From Undaria pinnatifida (Eukaryota > Sar > Phaeophyceae > Laminariales > Alariaceae), in the NCBI GenBank assembly GCA_012845835.1, contig JABAKD010000016.1, positions 12,591,507-12,655,506 on the forward strand: a DNA stretch of 64,000 nt. The letters run 5' to 3'. Position 1 is the stretch's first letter. Each line of letters starts with the position of its first letter. Under the pieces are notes generated by a model, which searched no databases, was not told the origin of the DNA, and saw only the letters and a list, made by a program, of their open reading frames with translations. The position numbers and the translations under genes are program-made. This document shows positions 45,165-55,439 of the stretch, piece after piece.

Positions 45165-45955
45165 GGGCGGTTTTCGACTGAAGTCCAAATCGGGCCTTCT
45201 TACACAGTCGACAAAGGGATTTTTCGACTCAATTTTTTTCGACTGATTTTTTCGACCAGGGGATCCAATCGAGAAACTCAACTTTTTCGACTGGATCTAT
45301 CAGTCGAAATACTCAATCGAAAAAGTTTTACACCTGGTTTTTCAGCCCAGTGCATCGCTCATCATCCCACCACAAAACACACACCCGCACGCCCACACAC
45401 CCATACCAGGTACCACACAGCAGTGTCATACAACAGCGCCGACGCTGCCTTGGCTATCACTGCTGTTGCTTCTCGCCGCAAATCAGCGTGGCGCACTCCT
45501 AGCTCCGCTCGCCAGCAGCATGTATCACACGACAGCAGTAGTAGCGCGCGTTTTATCGATGCTATTTTGCCAACAACGTCTACGTCCTGCTGTAGCTTTG
45601 ACGGCTCTCGGCTGAGTGCAACGCCACGAACGTAGCTTTGGCGGCTTTCGGCCAAGTCCAACGCCACCAATACGCTTGGACGAAGGTTGGTCGCGCGTGA
45701 AGCACGCGTTGCTCGCAAGGAACGCGCGAAGCACAGAGCTGCCAACCGAGTTTCGAGCGCCATACAGCATTATTACTCCCTCACACCAACCGCCTATATT
45801 AATAGGAAGAGCACTAAAACTATAAAATCGACTCGAATGACGATAATAAGAAGGAGGACCATAAGAATCCAGTCGAAAAAAAGTACAGTCGAAAAGGGCC
45901 GTTTCCGACTGGCGGAATCCGACTGTGTAAGAATTGGCCTTTTAGTATTGACAAT
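45165..45955. mobile_element. Foldback-like element with TCGACTG-rich inverted ends
   Basis: The left end (45165-45340) has TTCTTACACAGTCGACAAAGG followed by repeated TTTTTCGACTG. The right end (45860-45955) read inward has AATTCTTACACAGTCGGATT, then CCCTTTTCGACTG and TTTTTTTCGACTGG. Multi-copy short repeats within inverted arms suggest a foldback or MITE. The middle (45362-45763) is open on minus for 133 codons and includes a 40-bp tandem duplication at ~45591-45670 (GTAGCTTTGRCGGCT...CAACGCCAC). No transposase words and no clear target duplication. Confidence 0.5.
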
Positions 45956-46271
45956 AGTCGGATCGATCGTCGGAACCATTCATTATACTGTCCGTCCTCG
46001 ACAGTAAGGACAAACAACGATAGGTCTAACATGGGCGCATGCATGCACGCATTGGTTGCAATAATTAATAAAATAATATAAGTATAGGTAGGGTGTCATG
46101 TAGCTACGATGCGATCGATCAAGCAAGAAGAGGAGACTATGTGTTTATATGCGATTACGAACAACAAGGAGGAGAAAAGAGGGCTCGCCCTCGCTGAACG
46201 TACCGAGACGTCTCCACCAGTCCGAACTGAAGCCCCCCGTGGAAAAGTACGCGCAGAGCAGGCCGTCGATA

Positions 46272-46704
46272 AAGATGGAGCATCCAAGTAGGGCGCCGAT
46301 CATACCAAGCTTACCGCTCGGTAGGGTGATTTCTGGCCGTCTCCGCTGCGATAAGAGGGGTGCATATCCATCGTCCAGCGGCATGCTGGATGGAGCTCTC
46401 ACTGAAGTTGTACGGCGGCCGGGAGAAGGGCTGGCGAGAATGATGATGTCCAGGTCCTGCTTTTTTGTTCACGTGCTTTTTGGAAGGGTTCGGGACCCAA
46501 CAGTGAACGATTCTGAAAAGACGAGTTTCGATGACGTCTTCGTCTTCGACCTCAGAGCTGGAGCGTACTTTCATTTTGAGAATATAGTTCGTGCAGTTGT
46601 TCTTCCACGTGTTTTCCCCAGCATATAGTTAAGTACCTGTTACATGTTTCTTCTCGTATACACACCATTAGAGCCAGTAGAGCCCTACTTGGATGCTCCA
46701 TCTT
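46272..46704. mobile_element. 433-bp segment bounded by a perfect 23-bp inverted repeat
   Basis: AAGATGGAGCATCCAAGTAG plus GGC at 46272-46294 is exactly inverted at 46682-46704. Inside are an R1 fragment (46516-46586, GACGAGTTTCGATGACGTC...) and an open minus frame (46145-46402 extends outside) ending in a hydrophobic stretch GMIGALLGCSIFIDGLLC. There is no target duplication, so it could be a MITE or the product of a local inversion. Confidence 0.45.
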
Positions 46705-46940
46705 GAGGGCTCCCTGCTGTCTCGACGACAGGGTTATACACGGACATACGCGCTCATTGGTCAACTTTTTTTTTTGGTATTGGTCACACAATGTTCCTCC
46801 GGTTCTGCGGTTTCTCCGTTTTCTCGAAATACAAGAAATACCAAAGCTGTCCCTGCATACGTAGCTGCCCATTATGACGGAAGCATTTCAGTCCACTAGG
46901 TACATACTTTGTATGTACAGTATATAAAAAACACACTCCA
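46705..46940. other. No gene seen
   Basis: A T9 run and short frames only. Confidence 0.35.
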
Positions 46941-47330
46941 CCTGCGAGGACCAACGCCCGAATGGGTAGGGTGGACCGTAGCTGGACCAAGTCCGGCGGA
47001 AGGCCATCTCCCATGGCCAGGGGTTTTGTTAGTGGGTTTGCTTACGCATGTCCCACACTACCCGGAAAGATGACATTCCGGGTGGCTCTCTCCACCGAAC
47101 CTGATCCTCAGGGGACAGGCCGGGTCGACATACACACGCATCCGTATACAACGGCAGCTTGTGCTGCCGGGGTTGTCACGAGGACCACTGATAGGAGCAG
47201 CTCACGCTATCCCTACAGTGGGATCCGAAGGGTGCGATAGCTAGCGTTGAGTTGCGAAAGCATTTGAGTTAAATCGACACACGACGCGTATGAAGATACG
47301 TGGAAGTGTGGTGAGCTTAAGCTTTATATA
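46941..47330 (+). repeat. R2 copy, longest 5' extent, 3' end lost
   Basis: Upstream GTAGCTGGACCAAGTCCGGC, GGCCATCTCCCATGGCCAGG precedes CCGGGTGGCTCTCTCCACCG and the shared R2 body. It stops at AAGCTTTATATA, where the next R2 copy begins (CCGAAACTGACCCTC). The two are in head-to-tail tandem, with the CATCC stem and poly(A) missing from the first. Confidence 0.65.
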
Positions 47331-47646
47331 CCGAAACTGACCCTCAAAGGACAGGCCGGGTCGACATACACACGCATCCGTATACAACGGCAGCTTGCGC
47401 CGCCGGGGTTGTAACGAAGACCACTGATAGGGACAGCTTGAACGCTATACCTACAATGGGACCCGAAGGGTGCGCCAGCTAGCATTGGGCTGCGAAAGCA
47501 ACTGAGTTAAATCGACACACGACGCGTACGAAGATACGTGGAAGTGTGGTGAGTTAAAGCTTTATTTTTCCCCATCCGCCGGAGGATAAAAAAAAAAGAA
47601 AAAAGCTTGATTTTTCCCCATCCGCCGAAGGATGAAAAAAAAAAAA
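47331..47646 (+). repeat. R2 copy plus an extra R2 tail fragment
   Basis: The complete 3' half ends CATCCGCCGGAGGAT with an A-run at ~47594. It is then followed by a second tail, GATTTTTCCCCATCCGCCGAAGGATG and poly(A) to 47646. Three successive R2 3' ends or junctions in 600 bp suggest repeated insertion into A-tails or recombination. Confidence 0.7.
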
Positions 47647-48290
47647 CAGCTGCGAGATCGAAGATTTTGTCGAAATTCATGCAAGCTGTGTGTGATACGC
47701 CGATCGCGCGTATTACCGGGTGTGTGTCCTTACTAAGAAGGATTTAGGTCGACGAGCCCTCTTGGAATTACAGTTAGTGTAGTGTTAACGGCCGCGAAAT
47801 GCCTGTAATTATCCGAATTTGAGATCATTTGGATGGGTTTCGTATAACATGGTTAGCGTTTTATGTTCGGGAAAGTTAGCATATCGATCCGAGGCACGTT
47901 CCTCCCCGTGCCTCCGATCTCAGAAGCCATCCGGGGCTCTGGTGGAATCGAACAAATCTACGTCTTCTCTGCGAAGGCAAAAAAAGTGAGTACTCTCCGA
48001 GGACCTGCTCAATTGGCAGACCTGCAGGGGGCACTCTGTGTGCTCACCTAAACCTTACAGTAGCTTGTACCAGGGTCAACAGGGTGATGTTAGTCAGTCT
48101 GTGCGCGGAAACTGTGTAAGTAACCCGTTTTTGAGGGGGACAAATCTGACAGCTAGCTGTGGAAGGAAAAGCATCAGTATATCAAACGTATAAAGTCGTA
48201 CCACCAGTGGGGAGAGGGCGGAGTGTTCGAAGGGGTGGGGTCAGGGTTTAGGGGGGGGGGGGGGGAAGGGGATTTCGAACAGTTTTTTCA
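47647..48290 (-). repeat. R1 copy split by a ~275-bp insert
   Basis: CAGCTGCGAGATCGAAGATTT through GAATTACAGTTAGTGTAG is R1. The continuation CAGGGTCAACAGGGTGATG, GTGCGCGGAAACTG, GAGGGGGACAAATCTGACAG and a G-tract resumes at ~48061. The 47785-48060 insert (GCCGCGAAATGCCTG...GTGTGCTCACCTA) is not R1, carries a 62-codon plus frame and the hairpin GGCACG-TTCCTCCC-CGTGCC, and has no recognised match. Confidence 0.65.
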
Positions 48291-48689
48291 GGTCGCGTAG
48301 ATGTAGGGGCTTGCTATACACGTGATGCTAGGTCTAGGCGATTGTGCGGGTGGTGGGGACGGAGGGGGCGTTGGGGGTGATGATAAATGAACCCAGGTGT
48401 TAACGGCACAGGCGGGCTCGCGGAGACGGCAGTAACGAAATCCGGAGCGACATCGGTCTGGGAAAAGAGGAAGAGTAGAAAATATATAGACTATATATTA
48501 AAGTACTGACAAGGAGGAAGTAAGGACGTAAGGAAGTAAGTGCCACTCAAGGGCTTTTCCCACGCACACACGTGGTGACCCTAATCATCGGGATTAGAGG
48601 ACCACTTACTTATTTTACTATATCAGTTCGGGAACCCTAGGTTCCCGCGCATCTCCGAAGATGCTACCATCACATACACCAAAATACAA
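48291..48689. other. No gene seen
   Basis: G-rich at 48330-48380. Tandem AAGGA/AGTAAGG words lie at 48510-48540. Nothing coding. Confidence 0.4.
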
Positions 48690-49110
48690 TAAAATATGGT
48701 AAGTCGCACTTGTGCACTCAGGCATAGAGCGACAGGGAGGGGGGATGAATTGGAGCTACGGCATGGACGTCTAGAAAAAAATAAAGTGATATCAACTGCC
48801 TGGAAGTGTTTATTACTCTGGCATATTCTGATTTTAGGTGAGGCGTTTGAACAAGAGGGAGCGTGGGGAAAGGGGGGCAGGGGGGGGGGGGGGGGGGGGG
48901 GTAATTCGAGCTACGGCATGGATGGCGAGAAATATATTGTGGTGATATCAGCTGCCTGTTCGTGCTCCTTACTCTGGCAGTTTTTGATTTTAGGGGGGGC
49001 GTTGGAACAAAAAGGATCGTGGGGGGGGGGGGCGGGCGGGACAACGCAATATGTGAGCGGAAAACTAAAAATCCAAATCTGACGGTTACACTTGTAAGGA
49101 ATACATAATT
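48690..49110 (+). repeat. G-tract module repeat, second type
   Basis: Two ~130-bp modules (GAGCTACGGCATGGA, GTGATATCARCTGCCTG, TTACTCTGGCA, TGATTTTAGG, then GGRGCGTGG and a G-tract) start at ~48752 and ~48906. A third, ATATCACCTGCCTGG...TTCTGGCAGATTTGG, follows at ~49112. It also contains CAATATGTGAGCGGAAAAC and AAATCTGACGGTT, the R1 module words, so the two G-tract repeats are related. Strong G-quadruplex candidates lie at 48879-48901 and 49021-49040. Confidence 0.6.
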
Positions 49111-49309
49111 TTATATCACCTGCCTGGTGTTGTTTATTTTTCTGGCAGATTTGGTGTTAGGTGTGGTATACAAAACAATTTGATATACAAAACAATTGTT
49201 AGGTGTGGTATGCAACGTGTTACAGCTTCGTGGTGTGTTATTGTACATGGATCGCAGGATATCACAGTTCAAACGACAGGTGTAACCATGTAGTCATCAT
49301 AATTTTATA

Positions 49310-50003
49310 GTGCCGATGTGGGGCTCCGATGTCGCTAATTATAAGACAGATGCTGTATACATGTTACAAAATACAACAAGCAAGCGAGGTGATGTGGTCA
49401 TGCATGTCACCACCATTGAACACGAGGGGGAGAAGTGCAAATCGTCAATGTTTTGGAAGGAACGCTTGGTGCATTCGCGCTCAATTACGTTGCTTCTTTA
49501 GCCATGCTTCGTTTGGCAGGGGTTGGGAGGCGTTCAATGCAAACGGTAGATACGAAATACCCTACGCACTAGGTTGGCAGTGTGGTCTACCGCAATTTTA
49601 ACATATCTGCCCGTACTTCCTTTTCACATTATTATTAGCTAATGTAAGATTATACGCCCATGATTTTCACCTTGTCGATGTGCGGGCTCTAAGGTCGATG
49701 ATACTAAGACAGCATAGATACATATTACAAATACAGCAATCGGGGTGATGTGGTCATGCAATGTCACCCCCATTGACCACGAGGTGAAGAAGTGCAAATC
49801 GTCAGTGTTTCGAAAGAAACGCTTTGTGGTGTGCCCGCGCTCAATTGCGTTACTTCGTTAGGTATATGCTACTTCGCTTGGCACAGGTTGCGGGTCGATC
49901 ATGCAGACGGCAGGAAGGCACGGAATACCCTGCGTAACAAGTTGGAAGTGTTGTCCACCGCAACTTTAACGTATCTGCCTGTACATCATTTCCACATTAT
50001 TAA
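49310..50003 (+). repeat. Two ~360-bp tandem units, target of an R1 insertion
   Basis: GATGTGGTCATGCA, ACCACGAGG, AAGTGCAAATCGTCARTGTTT, GCGCTCAATTRCGTT, GCTTGGCA, CCGCAAYTTTAACRTATCTGCC and TTTCCACATTATTA recur at 49310-49640 and 49675-50003. The frames have diverged by indels. A third unit start (TCTAATGTACGGTTATTATACGCCC) appears at ~50400, just after R1. Confidence 0.65.
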
Positions 50004-50393
50004 AAAATTAAAATACACTCCAGCTGTAAGATCGAAGATTTCGTCGAAACTCATCTTTGCAAGATGTGTGTGATACTCCGATCGCGCGCATTACGTGTTG
50101 TGTGTCCTCATTGAGGATATAGGTCGGCGACTCCCCTTACAACTACAGTGTAGCTATCAGGGTCAACAGGATGATTTTAGTCAGTCTGTGCGCAGAAACT
50201 ATAAAACCCGTTTCTGAGGGGGACAAAATCTGACAGCTGTGAAGGGAAAGGGGGGCCTGGTTTTGATCAAAAGCGAGCGGGTTTGGAGGGGGGCGGGGGG
50301 GGGGGGGGGGGGGGGGAGGGGCAATTTGTGCATGTAAGCTATAAATCCTTTCGAGGGGATAAATCTGACGGTTTTGGCACCAGTATATTATTA
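50004..50393 (-). repeat. R1 copy inserted in the 360-bp tandem repeat
   Basis: From TTAAAATACACTCCAGCTG through the first G-tract (50297-50318) to AAATCTGACGGTTTTGGCACC. It lacks the third module. ATTATTA words lie on both sides (CACATTATTA left, TATTATTATAATAA right), so a short AT-rich target duplication is likely but not resolvable. Confidence 0.7.
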
Positions 50394-51009
50394 TAATAAT
50401 AATCTAATGTACGGTTATTATACGCCCTGCTTTTTCCATGTCGTCGAAGATGTTGTGGTTGTGTAGATGTCGCGTCCACGCCTGGTGCTCGTGTCAGTGA
50501 TGCTCACGAAAACATGACCTAGTGTTTAGTAGACGATCGCTGAGTGGTGTACCTTTCCTCTACATCAAACCAGGTAGTATATGTCAGCGCCACCGCTTTC
50601 TTGAAAATGACAAATGGAAATTCTTCACACAACTGATACAGAGGAGACGCGACCCGGAGATTGCTCAGGATACCGACGGTCAGGATGAGTTTATCGAGCA
50701 GCGCACTTGGCTTTAACTGCAGCTCCTCACTCCACTTAAGATACAACGGGCATGCGTTGGATCAAGTTCGCTGATGTCCAAAACCAATAAATTGCTAGGA
50801 GGTGGTGTGATGCGCGAAGGCTATAATGAATTGCGCTGCTGTGATTACCCCATCTCTCGGTATGTTTGCTCTTGCGTTCTCGACAAACCTGTTATTTGGC
50901 AGCGAGAGATTTGAACGCATTGTAGGTTTGTGCAAAAAGCTGTATGTAAACGGTGTGTGTTGAATACAAATACTGAGCGACGCTAGGGTTTCAACCTTGA
51001 AATGAAAAT
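50394..51009. other. Partial third tandem unit, otherwise no gene
   Basis: After the resumed 360-bp unit the sequence is unremarkable. Overlapping frames at 50519-50746 (minus) and 50522-50716 (plus) have no recognisable domain. Confidence 0.4.
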
Positions 51010-52489
51010 TTAGGAGCAGGTTATAAACATATATAAAATCATTCCTTGAATATAGAGCCATTCCTTGGTGTCATGGACTTTGGTCCGGAGTTTTTTGTCT
51101 CGGCCTAAGTATGCGATTCGCGGAACTGGAATTCTCGGTAGAATATGGCTTGGTTCGAGCGCCGCCTTCGGGGGGCGGCTCCAACGCCCCTCGCCCTGCC
51201 GTGTCCGTTCCGCACATCGATGTGAACGCGGACGGGCGCCGAGCGAGACGAGCGAGTGTCGAGGAGGAATTTTGGAAAAATGTGGAGTCTTAATGGCTGC
51301 AACGCCTGAATGATTTACAAAATTGGCATCATTTCCAAACGGTACGTGATAATGTTTGGAATTTTGCGTACCGGTTGAGAACAGCAGTATGTACGACGAG
51401 CATGAACGCCAACTGACGGCATTGGCAAACACACAACATCAGGTGCATGCAGCAGCAGTAGCCGAAGGGCGAAACTTCTAGCACATACTGCAGCAACTAG
51501 TAGCAACCAGAACCACAGCAGATAGCTCAAAGTGCAGTACGAGTGCAGTTGGCAAGTTTAGTCGTACACGCATCACTCTGTCCAATAGTCTATATACAAC
51601 AGCATCTCAAGCAGGTAGAAGAGCCGTCTCTTCGGCCTTTGGCCTTGGCTTTAGCACGGCCGCTGACACTCCAGGCAGCCTCTGCTGTAGGCATGAACGA
51701 GTGCGGTTGATTCGCAGCGAACTATCCCGCTGTGCTCGCCTCTATGTGGCCGTTGTCCATGCAATTTCATGTCACCTCCCTTCTGTTTTGAGCTCGTCGT
51801 CGTGCCGTCGAGGTACGAGGAAACCCGTACGTACTGGGTGAGAACAGCAGTATGTACGACGAGCATGAACGCCAACTGACAACATTGGCGAACACACAAC
51901 ACCAGGTGCAGCAGCAGTAGCCGAAGGGCGAAACTTCTAGCACATTCAGCAGCAACTAGTAGCAACCAGAACCACAGCAGATAGCTCAAAGTGCAGTACG
52001 AGTGCCGTTGGCAAGTTTAGTCGTACACGCATCACTCTGTCCAATATATAACAACCGTTTTATGTTCATATTGATGGAGAAAAAAATACCAGGTCGTATT
52101 ACATTTATTTCCTATAAGAATGATACGTCGTACGAGCGGACGTTCTGATTCTGGTGCCGTGAGACCATCGAGCACACCGCATGTTTTACCCAAACAAGAG
52201 CCAACAAGAGGCAGCGCACAGGGGCCCCCAACACAGAGACACGTGACAACCACGGCCAGCTGTCGGTCGCGTAATTGTCCGGTGGTCCGTGCTTCGGTGG
52301 GTGTATCGGAAGTCGTTCGTAGTACAGCTGTAGATCGTCGAAAAACCACGTGGCATCGTGCTGGTGGCAAGACTCGCCAGTAGACCCCCCAAAATTTATT
52401 TACCTTTTCTTTTTCTTGGCCCCATGCACCCATTTCCTTTCCTTTCTCTTCTTTGTTTGTTTCTTTTTTCCAATTGACTTGCGTCTGTT

Positions 52490-52812
52490 GTGCGCATGCG
52501 TAGTGATAGATACCACGTGTAATATATACGTGGTAGTCTTTCTTGGTTGGCAAGCGGTATAGTCGGTTTTCCCAGGCGCGAGTAATGAGACGTATGGACC
52601 TGTATGGACCTGGCACATCGTAGACTGACTCCCGATTTCACTTTTATATGTTTCTGGTGGAGGCATGAATTGCGTCAGCTGTGATTTATGCGTGTACCAC
52701 CTTTGGTTTGTGTTTTTCCCCGAGGGTATTCCTCAGCTCCAGAGTAACTGGGGCCTGTCCTGTGACCACGGACTTGATTATGCGAGTTAATGTGAGAACG
52801 ACAACAACAACT
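52490..52812 (+). repeat. R5 SINE-like element with T tail (right arm)
   Basis: Plus-sense counterpart of 36785-37140, ending GACCACGGACTTGATTATG, CGAGTTAATGTGAGAACG and ACAACAACAAC. It lies within the inverted repeat, so it was present before duplication. Confidence 0.7.
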
Positions 52813-53574
52813 GAAATATTGCCTGTTTCTTGACCTTCAGCTGCTTCCTGCAAACTTGGTTTTTCTGCCAACACGATTTTGAACTTTTTCGCGATTTTTT
52901 CTTCCTTTTTGTCTTGTAAGTTGAACTTCCTACTGCCGCTAATTGCCGCCTGACAGCTGTGCATTAGTTGCGGAACGCTCCAGCTTTAGCTTTTCTTTGA
53001 TTCGCACCATTTGTTTTGTACTTGACGAAGCTTCAGCAGCTGAGATCTGAGCTTGGCTCATCACCTCGACACCGCCCAGCACCCCATCGCAGCGCTATAG
53101 CTTACAGCAACGAAGCGCCGTGCAGTGCCCTGCGGCTCAGCTCAGCAGCGCACCGCTAGCTCAGCAGGGCGACGCGCTATGCTTTGCCGTGCTCTGCCAT
53201 CGCGGTCGTTCGTTATTCATGATATCTATAACTCCGCGTACGCTGATATTTAGGTATTTAGCGCTTTATTCTATACATATCGCGTCAACCATCGTAATAT
53301 CATACAATATGGGGGAGGGAATGTAATCTCTATGCAAATATCCTGTTTTGTTTTAATCATTTGTCAGCCGGCCGCCCCGGTGGTCGATTAATAATAGCGG
53401 TTTTACCCTCGAATATTACTAACGTTTGGTTGTCCTTGAGTTCGACACCCACCACGATGAGACTTGACTTTATTTGCAAAAATGCAAAAAAAAAAAACAG
53501 GCATCAATCAACTGCTGAGAGCGCCTAGCAGCGTGGGTTGGTTCGACGCGAGTCGACGAGGGAAGAAAATGCTG

Positions 53575-53670
53575 GATTCTCCTGGTGGAAAAAATGAAAG
53601 CACGTGATGAAGTGGGGAGGGAGGAGGAGGGCCCGCTATTGACCCCGGATCTGAGTTACTACTGGGAGAG
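53575..53670 (+). repeat. R4 copy in the right inverted-repeat arm
   Basis: Reverse complement of 35925-36070, ending GACCCCGGATCTGAGTTACT. Slightly shorter than its partner. Confidence 0.55.
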
Positions 53671-54545
53671 AGCGCGAGAGTGGTGCGGGGATAATAAATG
53701 GGATGAAGAAAAAAAATGTTGCAAAGGTATATTATTATTACTACCAGTGAATAATATGTCAGTCTCTAGGAAATACGCACGGCACTATCAGCAGTCGTCA
53801 TGGTAGAGACACTCCGGATGTTATGCATTGAGGGGACGCGTCAAGTTTCGACAACGTGAAAGCCCCCACGAAGAAAAGACAGCAGACACACATATCCCGC
53901 CTTCCCGAGAAAAACAGAGAAGAAGCGCTACGCCAACCTCCCGTACGAGCAAAGCCTCCCCCGCACCAATCTTAGACAACGCCGCCTCAACGAGGGATCG
54001 CCTACTCTTCTACGTTTTCCTCCTCGCCCGCGACCACGCAGACCAATCAATGCGACAGCCTTCACGTAACAAACAAAGCAATCTTCTACCAAAACCTCGC
54101 CGGCTGACATGTCCTCATGTCGCCGTTTGATGCAAACCGACTTTGCATCCTGTCGACTTCGAACCTCCATTGCCACGGGGACAGCAGTGCAGTCTCTTCA
54201 TTAATGCCAAGGCCTCTTTTGTTTCGCCTAGAGGCGACGCAGGTTCTCAATAATACTCTTTTCGGTATTTTTGTTTGATAGACGCCAACTTTTGCTTGAC
54301 GGCGCATTTAATAGTGTGTTTCGCCTATCCTTGCCTTCTTTATTGTATAATATTACGATTTTTCTTTTGTCAAAGCATGACTTTCAGAATTTCATGTTCG
54401 TATGAAACTCTTGGCATTACTTTAAAGTTCAATGCATGCCAAATCGGACAGCTACACCTTAAGTGGTCGAAGTGCTGCCCTGCCCTACCCGAAGCAAGGG
54501 CGCCAGCGAATGCCGGCGCCCATGCGGAGCCCTTGTATACATGTA

Positions 54546-55038
54546 AAATCAATCGGCTTTTTGAACACATTGAGGTGGACGAAGTAGTAGGTGTTGGTTC
54601 GGATCTGCGCTAAGGGTCGGGAAACGCAGTAAACCTTGGATGCCGGTTCATCAGTGCGATCGTTGGATCCCGACATATTTGCGGGTGGCTTGTGATGAGC
54701 TGGGTGGGCAGGTTTAACGCAACAGATTTTTTTCTTCAATTATTGGAAATAAAGCGTACGACCAGCGCTTTCGACCCAAACGGTAGGGATACGAAGTGGA
54801 TTTACGTCACATGATACCCTAGTTGTATCGTGTAAGTAATGCATTTCAGTGTGATATTGACTCAGCAACGTTCGTTGCTTAAGCTCCCCTCCCATGTTTA
54901 GCATGATTTTCGTTTTCATTTGTTTTAATACTTCGGTCCTAATAATCAGCGTGGTTGATGTGTATATCATGAATGTATGTTTTGGGTTGGTATGCCTACG
55001 AGTACGTAGCAGCCAACCTTTGAGTCGTAGTCGTAGTC
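54546..55038. other. No gene seen
   Basis: Unique AT-leaning sequence between the inverted repeat and the hAT-like element. Short frames only. Confidence 0.4.
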
Positions 55039-55069
55039 ATGATTTCCAAGGGCGTGTTCGGCACAGTAC

Positions 55070-55370
55070 CGGTATTCTCGGTGCCGGTATTGATGTCGTA
55101 CCGAAGTTACCGAGTTGTCCGGCACCGGTATTGGTGTCATACCGAACTACCCGAAGTTTACGGTGCTGGTAATGATATCGTAACGAACTTACCGAAGTTT
55201 CCGGTGCCGGTATTGATGTCATACCGATCTGATCGAAGCGTCCGGTGCCGGTAATGATGTCGTACCGATCGTATCGAAGTTTCCAGTGGCGGTATTGATG
55301 TCGTACCCAAGTTACCGACGCGTCCAGTTCCGGTACGAATTTCTGTAACGGTACCGGTTCCGGCACACAC
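55070..55370 (+). repeat. ~40-bp minisatellite inside the hAT-like element
   Basis: Units of the form GTACCGAAGTTACCGAAG, TTTCCGGTGCCGGTATTGATGTC repeat about seven times with variation. Similar arrays lie at ~56095-56420 and ~57130-57600. Palindromic GGTACCGGTACC words make this highly fold-prone. Tyr/Arg-rich minus frames across it are artefacts. Confidence 0.8.
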
Positions 55371-55439
55371 TTAAATACATATACCTGCAGTACCGGCTGT
55401 ATATACCGCCGGCAAGGTACCGGCGCGCAATTGCGCTTA

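Larger units (their letters stand above)
51010..54545 (-). repeat. Right arm of the ~3.5-kb inverted repeat
   Basis: Mirror image of 35035-38625. From right to left it repeats the order CAAGGGCTCCGCATGGGCGC, the 35.3-kb frame, R4, the 36.3-kb block, T tail with R5, the 37.2-kb block and the 38.3-kb block. It carries its own change: the segment matching 37560-37760 is present twice (51365-51580 and again in 51840-52050). The two arms have diverged by scattered substitutions and small indels. Confidence 0.8.

Noticed and set aside
47930-47965. tRNA gene suggested by GTTCGATTCC on minus
   Set aside because: No A box or cloverleaf within tRNA distance.
48879-48901. G-tracts as assembly padding
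   Set aside because: They recur at the same positions in independent R1-type copies with different flanks, so they are real element parts, though exact lengths are doubtful.
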